Of a stretch of 64,000 bases of DNA, positions 1 to 9,180 are shown piece by piece. The translations under genes and the position numbers were made by a program. The notes beneath the pieces are model-generated. The model saw nothing but the letters and a program-made list of their open reading frames with translations, was not told the origin of the DNA and ran no database searches. The stretch is taken from positions 15,612-79,611 of the forward strand of contig CAJUTR010000011.1 of assembly GCA_910589665.1 (NCBI GenBank). The letters run 5' to 3'. The DNA comes from an uncultured Eubacterium sp. (lineage in GTDB: Bacteria > Bacillota > Clostridia > Lachnospirales > Lachnospiraceae). Within the stretch, counting starts at the first letter, position 1. Each line of letters opens with the position of its first letter.

Positions 1-1302
1 CCATATAGCTTGTACTCTGAAACGTCCAGCCTGGCTGAATTTCAGATAGGTGAAACGGAGCAAAAATTAAAAGAGACGCTTGGAACGAATAAGGTCTGGG
101 ATGTGTTGGACGAACTGGATGTTTCGCATAAAAGTATGATTTCTCAAAACAAAAGCCAGGTGAAAAGGATTCCGTCCATTAATGCGTACGTCACGTATAA
201 CAATCCCTGTCTTGTAAGGTATCTGGGAACGGTTGATGGTCCAGATGTACCATTCAACTCTTCGGGATTGTTGTCGGGAGCTGTCAATGCCCGCAACATT
301 ATCGTATTGAAACAGGAGTTTTTATCCATGATGGGAGTCCGGTATCTCATTGATTCCAGCGGGTTGATCGAAGAGAACGGCGGACGGATCTACGATTCCA
401 AAATTGGCGCCAGTACCGTGACAGTGATGGAGGACACGGTGATGGAGTGTGGGATGAATGGAGTTGGACAGGAAGTCAAGGAACTTGTCGGTGGACTTTT
501 GGGAAATGCCTGTTATAAAGTTAAATTCCGTATCAACGAGCAGGACAACAGTCATCTGACCAGTTTGTCAGTTGATTTGTACGGAGGGCCGTCTTATGAC
601 CGGACATCCCAGCAGGCTGATTTTGTGCTGGAAGAAGGTAAAAATGAATATGAAGCGTATTTGTATACCAGCCGGCCGGAGCTGGCGACAGAAGATATTC
701 GTTTGAGGATCATATTCCAGTCAGATACAGATAAAGTCCGTATGGAAACCTGTGAAGTTTCATTGTATCCAATGGTTGAGAAATATCAGTATTGGGGAAC
801 GGATGAAAATGGGGTAAAAATATATGAGAATCCGGATGCAAAAGATATTTTATATTTTCCCAAACGCATAAAGAGGATGAGGGAATTTGATGATATATAT
901 TCCGATCATGAAAGTTGCCATTACAGCGAAACAGCATATGTAAATCGGAAAAGCCGGAAACTCTCACAGGTGGAATCAGAGGTAGAGTTGGTTTCATATA
1001 AGGGAGATCAAATAGAAGCCAGGGTGATATCAGATGAGGATACATATTTATGTTTTTCTCAAAATTATTCGCCGAACTGGTCGGTTAAGATCGATGGGAA
1101 AAAGCAGAAGGTCGATATGGTAAATGGACTGATCATGGGAACCAGCATTCCTATGGGAGAGCATACGGTCGTCTTTGAATATAAAGACCCTGCCTATTAT
1201 ATAGGTTATGGAGTTACATTGATAACGGTTGTGGCGCTGTCCGTCGCGGGGATCGTGTCATGGCAGAGAAGAAGGAAACATCGCAGGCGCAGACATAAGT
1301 GA
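1..1302 (+). CDS. YfhO-like membrane glycosyltransferase, C-terminal part (5' end outside window)
   Basis: The reading frame is open from base 1, so the N-terminal membrane part lies upstream and only about 433 residues are visible. They form a soluble, beta-rich extracytoplasmic region that ends in one transmembrane helix and a very basic tail (RRRKHRRRRHK). The stretch near the end with PNWSVKIDGKK, then NGLIMGTSIPMGEHTVVFEY, is the typical C-terminal signature of YfhO-family proteins. These are GT-C-type membrane proteins that glycosylate wall or lipoteichoic polymers outside the membrane in Firmicutes. A full-length relative lies at 17638-20457. The exact sugar and acceptor cannot be told. 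Confidence 0.8.
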   Translation, partial: PYSLYSETSSLAEFQIGETEQKLKETLGTNKVWDVLDELDVSHKSMISQNKSQVKRIPSINAYVTYNNPCLVRYLGTVDGPDVPFNSSGLLSGAVNARNIIVLKQEFLSMMGVRYLIDSSGLIEENGGRIYDSKIGASTVTVMEDTVMECGMNGVGQEVKELVGGLLGNACYKVKFRINEQDNSHLTSLSVDLYGGPSYDRTSQQADFVLEEGKNEYEAYLYTSRPELATEDIRLRIIFQSDTDKVRMETCEVSLYPMVEKYQYWGTDENGVKIYENPDAKDILYFPKRIKRMREFDDIYSDHESCHYSETAYVNRKSRKLSQVESEVELVSYKGDQIEARVISDEDTYLCFSQNYSPNWSVKIDGKKQKVDMVNGLIMGTSIPMGEHTVVFEYKDPAYYIGYGVTLITVVALSVAGIVSWQRRRKHRRRRHK

Positions 1303-1422
1303 TGCCGGAGCATATGATATGCCGATAAATGGAAACCAATGTATGGACAAGCGCTGCGTTTTATGATATGCTATGTTTTTGAGAATGAGAGAGTTGAATA
1401 AGATTCAGAAAGAGAGGGAACA

Positions 1423-3573
1423 ATGAAGATTACAAAAAAGAATGAATCCATGCACTATTTTGCCATCGGGGCAGTCATTGGGCTTGTTTTGTTTGTGTGC
1501 ATATATGGTTTTCGGGTGCTTGATTTTACGTACGATGAATGGCTTCTTACTGGAAAGGATTTACAACAGCATTATGTGGGATGGAAATTTTTCAGAAATG
1601 CGCCATGGACGTTTCCCATCGGATGCCATAATGGACTGACGCACCCTTACTATGTAAGTGTATTGTATACGGATTCGATTCCGCTTTTTGCCATCTTTTT
1701 CAAATTATTCTCTCCGGTTTTGCCACAGACATTTCAGTATTTTGGTCTGTTTGGTCTCATGTGCTATATTTTGAACGGCGGAATGGCATCTGTCCTGATT
1801 GCCAGATTTAATAAGAGCAAGTTGTTTTGTGCGTTGGGAAGTATCTTTTTCATTTTATCCACCCCTGTCCTTCAGCGTCTTTTTGGCCTGCTGACAGAAA
1901 ACTCAAGACATACTTCGCTCGCGGCACATTTCCTGATCTTAGGCGCTTTAGGTATATGGATTTATAAAGATAAATTTGAGCAGTATTGGAAGGCAGCGTT
2001 GGCATTTAGTATATTGGGAGTATTATGTGTGCTTATCCAGATGTATATTATTTTTTGTGTGGGCGGCATTATGTGCGGCTATCTTTTGCATTGTCTGCTA
2101 AAGGAGAAGGATTGGAAACGTACTTTGATCGTATTTGCAAGTTTTATCGTTAGTTCCCTTCTCGTGTTTTTTGTGATCGGCGGGTTTACGGATGTGCTTG
2201 CGTCAGGAAGCAACGGGTTCGGCATTTATTCGGCAAACCTCAATACGCTCATTAATCCGTACAAGTATTCGACTTTTTTTGACGGGATGGGAATGTACAG
2301 CGGTCAATACGAGGGTTTTTCCTATCTTGGCTTGGGAATGATCATCTTGTGCCTGATCAGCACTGGATTTTTGATCGGTGGGGCAGTCCGGTACGGACAT
2401 AGGAAAATGCTGAAATCCAAGATCAAAGAATTTATAAAACAGCATTTTTACGGATTGTTTTCTCTTTTTGTCGTGATTTTTGTATTTGGAGGGCTTGCGA
2501 TCACGACGTCTGTATATTTGGGAAAAAGAATTATTTTACAGGTGTACCTGCCGTCGAAATGGTATGATCTGCTGGCGATCGTCCGCTCGTCAGGACGCTT
2601 TATGTGGGTGATCATGTATCTGGTGATGATTTTAGCTTTATACCTTATTACAAAACTGATACGCAATAAAAAGGTTTCTTTGGCAATCGTAGCATTGTGC
2701 GTATGTGTGCAGATGGCAGATTTGGCAAAGCCAATTTTGGCCATTCATGATCAGTATACATCGGAAGCGGTAGAAGATGATACACTTGCGGCAGACGAAT
2801 TTTGGGAAACGCAGTTAGGAGATTTTAAGCATGTTGTATATTTTCCGGTGAATGAATATGGCCTGTATCAGATGATGCAGATCGGTACGAAGGCATCCAA
2901 TGTCGGTGTGGATGTAAATTACTTTTATATGTCACGTTTCCTTACAAACGAGTTAGTAAAGCAGGAGAAAAAACGTTTGAAAGAGATTTTTGAATCGGGT
3001 CAGCTTGACGATGATACGCTGTATATTTTGGATTACCAGAATGCTCATTTGTACAAAGACCGGTGCAATATATATGAAATTGACAATAAAATTGTTGCCT
3101 GCAAAAGGGTTTTGAATGGTGTAAAGAAATATCAGGATGTGTATGTGAGTTCAGAAAGTCCATTGGTCGAATTGGAGTTTTCTTACGATGGACTTGGACG
3201 CAAACAGGCACATAGAGGATGGAATGAACCAGAGTATGGGGATGATGGCATGTGGACTTCTGATCAGAGTGTTGTCAGGGTTCTTTCAGGTGGAGCTAAA
3301 AAAGCCCATATCACAGTCGAGTATGAAAAAGGACGGAAAAAAGGAAAGACCAAGATCACGTTCAATGGAAAGGTGAAAGGATATATCAACAACAAAGAAT
3401 CTGGGAGTTTTGAATTTGATGCTAATCTGAAAGAGACGATTTCGAATCGGAAATCAAAATATATCAACTGGTTGTTTTTTGATACTAGCAGTACATTTAA
3501 AATAAAACCGAAAGATGAGGTCCTTCATTGCGGCATTTATGTAAAGAAGATTACGATAAGTTATACGAAGTGA
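1423..3573 (+). CDS. DUF6311-type multi-pass membrane protein, probable GT-C glycosyltransferase
   Basis: 716 residues. The first 450 or so contain about 11 hydrophobic segments and the final 250 are soluble. The N-terminal loop with GKDLQQHYVGWKFFRNAPW, FPIG and YTDSIPLFAIFFKLFSP matches my memory of the DUF6311 family, large membrane proteins of polysaccharide loci assumed to be GT-C transferases using lipid-linked sugars. The aspartates of the first loop (D in TYDEW and GKDLQQ) would be the usual catalytic candidates. The start ATG follows AGAGAGGGAACA. It is the first intact gene of a co-directional run and sits 120 bases after the preceding YfhO fragment. Substrate unknown. Confidence 0.7.
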   Translation: MKITKKNESMHYFAIGAVIGLVLFVCIYGFRVLDFTYDEWLLTGKDLQQHYVGWKFFRNAPWTFPIGCHNGLTHPYYVSVLYTDSIPLFAIFFKLFSPVLPQTFQYFGLFGLMCYILNGGMASVLIARFNKSKLFCALGSIFFILSTPVLQRLFGLLTENSRHTSLAAHFLILGALGIWIYKDKFEQYWKAALAFSILGVLCVLIQMYIIFCVGGIMCGYLLHCLLKEKDWKRTLIVFASFIVSSLLVFFVIGGFTDVLASGSNGFGIYSANLNTLINPYKYSTFFDGMGMYSGQYEGFSYLGLGMIILCLISTGFLIGGAVRYGHRKMLKSKIKEFIKQHFYGLFSLFVVIFVFGGLAITTSVYLGKRIILQVYLPSKWYDLLAIVRSSGRFMWVIMYLVMILALYLITKLIRNKKVSLAIVALCVCVQMADLAKPILAIHDQYTSEAVEDDTLAADEFWETQLGDFKHVVYFPVNEYGLYQMMQIGTKASNVGVDVNYFYMSRFLTNELVKQEKKRLKEIFESGQLDDDTLYILDYQNAHLYKDRCNIYEIDNKIVACKRVLNGVKKYQDVYVSSESPLVELEFSYDGLGRKQAHRGWNEPEYGDDGMWTSDQSVVRVLSGGAKKAHITVEYEKGRKKGKTKITFNGKVKGYINNKESGSFEFDANLKETISNRKSKYINWLFFDTSSTFKIKPKDEVLHCGIYVKKITISYTK

Positions 3574-3599
3574 GATTGTGATTGAAATAAGGAGGCTAT

Positions 3600-5048
3600 A
3601 TGAAACGGATAAAGAATAAGATCGACCAGTGGAATGAGGGGAGTGGCGGCCCGTCTAAATATGATATGATCGCTGCCCTGGCGATTGTGTTGTTAATCTC
3701 TTGTTTCTTTTGCTTTTTAAAAGATTTTAAACTGACTGTGATGCAGTCTTTGACATTTGACGCATGTATTTTTAATGGGAAGGTACACAAATTTTACAGT
3801 ATCGTCAATGCGCAGGCGCTATCTGGGTATTATGACAGCGTCTGGGAGAATTCGTTAAGTGCTGGAGCAAATTATTCCATCATTAACTATGCGACACTTG
3901 GAATCGTATGCCTGCCTCTGTATGTGATTGAAAAAATAGCAAAAACCGCAGTGCCTTTTGTCCTTTATGAGGTAATTGTGAAAGCGGTATTTGTGGCAAT
4001 TACGCTTTACATGACAAAACTGGTCGGTGATATTTGTTCCTTGGTTTCCATGGATGAGGGGAGGAGCAGATGGTTGAAATTTGCCTTTCTTTCCTCACCG
4101 ATTTTGTGGTATAGCTGTTTGATGATCTCTCAAATGGATATTTTTTCTTTACTTTTTCTGATGCTGGGGATCCGTGCCTCCATCAAAGGGAGGAAACGGC
4201 CGGAACTTCTTTTTTACGCGCTGTCTGTCTTTTACAAGCCGTTTGCGCTGATTGCCATTATTCCTATCATTTTATTGAAAGAGAAAAGGATCCTCTACAT
4301 TTTTCGGGATGTGCTGTTTACGCTGGCGGGACTTTTGTTCCAGAATGTCGTGTATCATTTTGATTCGGGATATGCCAGGGTTCAGGAATATATGGGGGAA
4401 CTTTATAATTTTTCAGAACGTTTCTTTTCTTCGGGATTTGTGACCAGTCGTAATGTCTATACGGCAAACGCTGGTTTTTTTGTGATTTCATTTGTGATCA
4501 TCTGTGTCATTGCTTATAGCATTCGGAAATTTGACTATCATCTGATGTTTGCGCTCCCTTTTGCGTCGTGGTGTGCGTTTGTCGTTTTTGTTCAGTGGCA
4601 TCCGAACTGGCTTGTATTTATGATCCCGTTTGCCGTGATGATACTAGGTTACAGCTACCGGATCAAGCTACAGTGTGCCATTGAATGCGTGTTCATGATA
4701 TTTTTCCTGTTTGTCAATTCGTTGGGATGGTTATTTAATTATGACAATGACCTGATCAATGGAGGGATTCTGTCCCAGGTATTTGGTCTTTACAGTGAGG
4801 GCGGTGAGTTTGGAACCATCCGACCGATTCTGACGGATAAATTGAGCGCCATTCCGGTTGATTTTTATATTTCGGTTCTTTCAGCGGCGGCGATTGCAAT
4901 GGTCGCTGCGGTGGTAATGGATGTTTACAGAAGAAGGAAACAGTATTCTTATGATATAAGGGAAGCCAAATTTGAACGAGGAGTCATGTGGCTGCGTTCC
5001 TTGCCAGTCCTTTGCTTTATTGTTTATTCGCTTGCTACCTGCATATAG
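3600..5048 (+). CDS. Polytopic membrane protein, GT87/mannosyltransferase-like (GT-C)
   Basis: 482 residues with roughly 10-12 predicted membrane helices and no large soluble domain. The segment around residue 200 (YKPFALIAIIPIILLKEKR) and the later QWHPNWLVFMIPFAVMILGY resemble GT-C enzymes of the GT87/PIG-M type, which move a sugar from a polyprenyl-phosphate carrier to an acceptor outside the membrane. The start is well supported by AAGGAGG five bases before ATG. It lies 26 bases after the preceding membrane protein and 20 before the next, so the three are surely one transcript. Family placement rests on topology and context rather than a clear motif. Confidence 0.6.
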   Translation: MKRIKNKIDQWNEGSGGPSKYDMIAALAIVLLISCFFCFLKDFKLTVMQSLTFDACIFNGKVHKFYSIVNAQALSGYYDSVWENSLSAGANYSIINYATLGIVCLPLYVIEKIAKTAVPFVLYEVIVKAVFVAITLYMTKLVGDICSLVSMDEGRSRWLKFAFLSSPILWYSCLMISQMDIFSLLFLMLGIRASIKGRKRPELLFYALSVFYKPFALIAIIPIILLKEKRILYIFRDVLFTLAGLLFQNVVYHFDSGYARVQEYMGELYNFSERFFSSGFVTSRNVYTANAGFFVISFVIICVIAYSIRKFDYHLMFALPFASWCAFVVFVQWHPNWLVFMIPFAVMILGYSYRIKLQCAIECVFMIFFLFVNSLGWLFNYDNDLINGGILSQVFGLYSEGGEFGTIRPILTDKLSAIPVDFYISVLSAAAIAMVAAVVMDVYRRRKQYSYDIREAKFERGVMWLRSLPVLCFIVYSLATCI

Positions 5049-5068
5049 TTGTTTGAAAGGAGGATATT

Positions 5069-6667
5069 ATGCTTGGTAAAATTCGTAATATCAAGCTGCC
5101 GTTCTGGGCCAATCTAATGATATTTCTTATATTTGGCAGCTTGTTCGTGCTATACAGTATCCGACTTTTTTATATTATGCCGATTGATTCGGATTACAGT
5201 AACCTGATATTGGAGGCATCCGATATTATTAGTGGAAATGTACTCCTAAATGACTGGATTCAAACGGGGATCTCTTTTTTGACAACGGATCTGCTATATT
5301 ATATAATTGCTGTGCTTATAAATGGTGTTTCCCGTAATTCATATTTAGTGGCGAGTGGCCTTATGTTTTCCTGTATGTTGTTTTCAACGCTGCCACTGAT
5401 CATGCAGGGGGAAGAACGTAAGTATAAATGTACAGAGTGGCTCTTGTACTTGGGCTTATGCACGTTCCCTTCGATCGTTGGGATCAATTTGCTGCGTGCC
5501 CACACAGGTGTGTATGTTTGGATCTTTATTGCCGTCGCATGTTTTTGTCAGTTGTACAAGGGGACATGTAAGAAACGGCATTACATTTTGTTCTGCAGCT
5601 CGTTGATCTTAGGATGTATTGGGGATGCGGTCGTAGTGCCGGTGGCGGTGCTGCCTTTTCTTTTGTATTGTGTACGTGATATGTTGGCGAATAAGCGGAT
5701 GCGGTTTAAACGCGATCTGCTTCTGATTTTACTTACGGCAGGTTCTGCTGTGACAGGTAGTGTTCTGGATAAGTTGTATTATGTGGTGGGGACGGCTGAT
5801 AAGAATAGTTTTTTGAAAACGAAGAGTTTTGAAAACTTTGATGCCTATATAAGCAAGTTGAATATTTATCTGCACGCGGTTCTTGGCATGAATGATGCGG
5901 ATTTCACATCTTCAGAGCTCCTTTCTGTGGATACCGTTTTCTTTTTTATCAAAACGGTCGTTGTTTTATTTGGTTTTTGCCTGATCGTTTATCATGTTTA
6001 TCATTTTATCAGGGGAAGGAAATGGGATATCATCAGTGAAATACTCAGTCTTGGTTTTCTGTTTGTTTCGATCGTGTTTGTCATTACAACGATCTCTAGT
6101 GATATCCTGAGTGCAAGATATATCGGGACATGCCCTTGTATCCTGGCAGTTCTCATCATACGTTATATGCGGAAAAAGAATGTGTTTGATGTACGTTTTA
6201 GTATGAATAAAATACCGGTATGGATGGTCGCTAATGTTTTGGGGATCGTCTTGTTGTTTCGAAGTTTCATACCGATTCGCGAATTGACTTTGGCAGAGAC
6301 GGAGCAGGAGAGAGTCGCCTCGGTGTTGGAACAATATGAATTGGAATCCGGGTATGCGAATTTTTGGGATTCTTCCATTATTACTGTGGTCTCAAGACAA
6401 AAGGTTAAGGTCCGGGCGGTGACAATGGGTGATGAGGTTGCGATCTTTCCGTGGGGCTGCAAACGGTCATGGTATGAGGAGAAGACGAACTTTATCCTGA
6501 TACGGGATCCCGAGCATGTGGAGACTGGTGTGACCTATGAGAACGCGTTGCGGATTTTTAAGACGCCAAAGCAGGAAGTGGATTTTGAAAATTACAAGAT
6601 ACTCATTTATGATCATGATATTTCAGACAAATTGAGAAATGTTGTGAGAGAAAGAATGATAAATTAA
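5069..6667 (+). CDS. Polytopic membrane protein, probable GT-C glycosyltransferase, family not recognised
   Basis: 532 residues. About ten hydrophobic segments fill residues 15-410, and a soluble C-terminal tail of roughly 130 residues follows. The first extracytoplasmic loop (IMPIDSDYSNLILEASDI) has paired acidic residues after the first helix, as GT-C transferases do, which is the main structural hint of function. The start ATG has GAAAGGAGG seven bases upstream. The gene is packed between another membrane protein and rfbG, so it probably decorates or exports the same polymer. I do not recognise a named family. Confidence 0.55.
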   Translation: MLGKIRNIKLPFWANLMIFLIFGSLFVLYSIRLFYIMPIDSDYSNLILEASDIISGNVLLNDWIQTGISFLTTDLLYYIIAVLINGVSRNSYLVASGLMFSCMLFSTLPLIMQGEERKYKCTEWLLYLGLCTFPSIVGINLLRAHTGVYVWIFIAVACFCQLYKGTCKKRHYILFCSSLILGCIGDAVVVPVAVLPFLLYCVRDMLANKRMRFKRDLLLILLTAGSAVTGSVLDKLYYVVGTADKNSFLKTKSFENFDAYISKLNIYLHAVLGMNDADFTSSELLSVDTVFFFIKTVVVLFGFCLIVYHVYHFIRGRKWDIISEILSLGFLFVSIVFVITTISSDILSARYIGTCPCILAVLIIRYMRKKNVFDVRFSMNKIPVWMVANVLGIVLLFRSFIPIRELTLAETEQERVASVLEQYELESGYANFWDSSIITVVSRQKVKVRAVTMGDEVAIFPWGCKRSWYEEKTNFILIRDPEHVETGVTYENALRIFKTPKQEVDFENYKILIYDHDISDKLRNVVRERMIN

Positions 6668-6688
6668 GAGTTGGAAATGAGGATAGAT

Positions 6689-7741
6689 ATGATTGATTTA
6701 ACATTTTTTAAAGGAAAAAAGGTGCTTGTGACAGGACATACTGGTTTTAAGGGATCCTGGATGTGCCGGACACTGATTCGTGCAGGTGCGGAAGTAACGG
6801 GGTATTCGCTAGAAGCACCGACCGAGCCCAATCTTTTTGGTTTGGCAGGGATTGGCGAGGCCATGAATTCTGTGATTGGTGACATCCGTGATCTGGAAAA
6901 ACTGTCCGGTGTTTTTGATGAGATAAGGCCGGAGATCGTGATCCATCTTGCTGCACAGCCGATCGTGAGGGATTCGTACAAGGATCCGGTCTATACGTAT
7001 GAGACGAATGTTATGGGAACGGTAAATATTTGCGAGTGTGTCAGGAAATATGACTGTGTAAAAAGCTTTTTGAATGTGACGACGGACAAAGTGTATGAGA
7101 ATAGAGAATGGGAGTGGGGGTATCGTGAAAATGAACCGTTGGATGGTTACGACCCGTATTCAAATAGTAAATCCTGTTCGGAGCTTGTGACACACAGCTA
7201 CAAAAATTCGTTTTTTACGGATGGAAGGGTTGCCGTATCGACGGCAAGGGCTGGTAATGTCATCGGCGGCGGGGATTTTGCCAATGACCGGATCATTCCG
7301 GATTGTGTCAGGGCGGCAGAAAAAAAGAAAGATATCATCATAAGGAATCCGTTTTCCACAAGACCGTATCAGCATGTTCTCGAACCGGTCATTGCCTATC
7401 TGATGATCGTAAAGGGGCAGTATGAGGATCCGGAATTGCAGGGGTACTATAATGTGGGACCGGATGAGACGGATTGTGTGACGACCGGGGATCTAGTGGA
7501 GATGTTCACAAAGCGGTGGGGGGAAGGGCTCAAATGGATCGACCAGTATGATGGTGGACCTCATGAGGCGAACTTTTTGAAACTGGATTGTTCTAAGCTA
7601 AAGACGACATTTGGATGGAAACCGAGATGGGACGTGGCTGAGGCACTAGACAAGACGGTGGAGTGGACAAAAGCATGGTTTGCGGGTGAAGACGTCGCAG
7701 AGGTCATGGACAGGCAGATAAAGGACTTTGTATCCATATAA
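6689..7741 (+). CDS. rfbG: CDP-glucose 4,6-dehydratase
   Basis: About 350 residues, a short-chain dehydrogenase-type enzyme that turns CDP-D-glucose into CDP-4-keto-6-deoxy-D-glucose, the entry to 3,6-dideoxyhexoses. The sequence begins with the Rossmann loop GKKVLVTGHTGFKGSW, a form typical of RfbG rather than RmlB or Gmd. The Tyr-x3-Lys pair is YSNSK, and the family string YKDPVYTYETNVMGTVN is present. Upstream in-frame TTG (6671) and ATG (6677) exist, but the ATG at 6689 has GAGG six bases before it and gives the usual N-terminus MIDLTFFKGKK. The next gene is rfbH. The cytidylyltransferase making CDP-glucose (rfbF) is not in the window and may lie upstream. Confidence 0.88.
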   Translation: MIDLTFFKGKKVLVTGHTGFKGSWMCRTLIRAGAEVTGYSLEAPTEPNLFGLAGIGEAMNSVIGDIRDLEKLSGVFDEIRPEIVIHLAAQPIVRDSYKDPVYTYETNVMGTVNICECVRKYDCVKSFLNVTTDKVYENREWEWGYRENEPLDGYDPYSNSKSCSELVTHSYKNSFFTDGRVAVSTARAGNVIGGGDFANDRIIPDCVRAAEKKKDIIIRNPFSTRPYQHVLEPVIAYLMIVKGQYEDPELQGYYNVGPDETDCVTTGDLVEMFTKRWGEGLKWIDQYDGGPHEANFLKLDCSKLKTTFGWKPRWDVAEALDKTVEWTKAWFAGEDVAEVMDRQIKDFVSI

Positions 7742-7773
7742 CAATGAAAACAGGCAAAGAAAGGGAATATACT

Positions 7774-9114
7774 ATGTTTGAAAATCAGAATGAAAAGCAG
7801 GCAAGAGAAACGATTTTAGAGATGGTGAAAGAGTATTGTGATAAGTACCACAATCAGGAGAAGCCTTTTGAGGAGGGAGACCGGATTCCGTATGCGTCCC
7901 GTTATTACGGACACGAAGAAATGGTAAATCTGGTGGACAGTTCCCTGGAATTCTGGCTCACATCTGGTCGCTATACGGATCAGTTTGAAAAAGACTTGGC
8001 CGGGTATCTGGGGATCAAATACTGTTCTCTCGTAAACTCGGGTTCATCGGCGAACCTTCTTGCGTTTATGGCGCTTACGTCCCCGATCATGGGAGACAGA
8101 AGAATCCTGCCGGGTGATGAAGTGATCACAGTGGCGGCGGGATTCCCGACGACGATCGCTCCGATCATCCAATACGGTGCAGTCCCGGTATTTGTCGATA
8201 TGACGATCCCTCAGTACAATATGGATGCTTCTATGCTTGAAGAGGCTGTTTCGGATAAGACAAAAGCGGTCATGATCGCGCATACACTAGGAAACCCGTG
8301 GGATCTCGGTGCGATCCGGGCATTTTGTGACAAACATAACCTGTGGCTCGTGGAAGATAACTGCGATGCGCTCGGATCAAAATATACGATCCATGGGGAG
8401 GAGAAATTTACTGGCACGATCGGTGATGTGGGAACTTCCAGCTTTTATCCCCCTCATCATATGACGATGGGCGAGGGCGGCGCTGTGTATACAGATCATC
8501 CGTTGATCCATAAAGCAGTACGTTCCCTGCGCGACTGGGGAAGAGACTGTGTGTGCCCGTCCGGAAGGGACAATATGTGCGGCCACCGGTTTGATAAACA
8601 GTACGGGGAACTCCCTTTGGGATATGACCACAAATATGTCTATTCCCATTTTGGCTATAATCTGAAGGCGACGGATATGCAGGCGGCAGTAGGATGTGCC
8701 CAGCTTGCAAAATTCCCTGCATTTGTAGAAAAGAGAAGACATAATTTTGATCGGTTGCGTGCGGCGCTTACGGATGTAGAGGACAAGCTGATCCTTCCGG
8801 AGGCGTGCCCAAATTCAAAACCGAGCTGGTTTGGTTTCCTGATCACCTGTAAAGAAGGGGTGGATAAAAATAAACTGGTTCAGTATATCGAGGATCACGG
8901 TGTGCAGACACGTATGCTTTTTGCTGGAAATATCGTAAAGCAGCCGTGTTTTGATGAGTTCCGCGCATCCGGAAAGGGATACCGCGTGGTTGGGGACCTG
9001 AAGGTGACAGACCGAATTATGAATGATACATTCTGGCTTGGCGTTTATCCGGGAATGACAGATGAGAAGATCGATTATATGGCGAAGGTCATAAAAGAGG
9101 CACTGGCAGACTAA
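7774..9114 (+). CDS. rfbH: CDP-4-keto-6-deoxy-D-glucose 3-dehydrase (E1)
   Basis: About 446 residues, a PMP-dependent [2Fe-2S] enzyme of the DegT/aminotransferase fold that removes the 3-hydroxyl of CDP-4-keto-6-deoxyglucose. Two features separate it from sugar aminotransferases. The PLP-lysine position is histidine in SFYPPHHMTMGEGG (about residue 228). The cluster cysteines are also present, C-x-C-x7-C in DCVCPSGRDNMC plus an upstream Cys in EDNCDALGSKY, as in characterised E1 enzymes. The ATG at 7774 follows AAGGG with eight-base spacing and is preferred to the in-frame ATG at 7744. E1 needs a reductase partner (E3, RfbI/AscD-like); none is seen nearby. Confidence 0.9.
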   Translation: MFENQNEKQARETILEMVKEYCDKYHNQEKPFEEGDRIPYASRYYGHEEMVNLVDSSLEFWLTSGRYTDQFEKDLAGYLGIKYCSLVNSGSSANLLAFMALTSPIMGDRRILPGDEVITVAAGFPTTIAPIIQYGAVPVFVDMTIPQYNMDASMLEEAVSDKTKAVMIAHTLGNPWDLGAIRAFCDKHNLWLVEDNCDALGSKYTIHGEEKFTGTIGDVGTSSFYPPHHMTMGEGGAVYTDHPLIHKAVRSLRDWGRDCVCPSGRDNMCGHRFDKQYGELPLGYDHKYVYSHFGYNLKATDMQAAVGCAQLAKFPAFVEKRRHNFDRLRAALTDVEDKLILPEACPNSKPSWFGFLITCKEGVDKNKLVQYIEDHGVQTRMLFAGNIVKQPCFDEFRASGKGYRVVGDLKVTDRIMNDTFWLGVYPGMTDEKIDYMAKVIKEALAD

Positions 9115-9180
9115 AGGTTTGAAACATTACGTCTGAATGGATGGATTGGATGCCTGTTTTCGGGGCAGGAGAGTATAGAG

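Noticed and set aside
7774..9114. Gene considered as a DegT-type sugar aminotransferase
   Set aside because: The PLP lysine is replaced by His and the [2Fe-2S] cysteines are present, which identifies the dehydrase.
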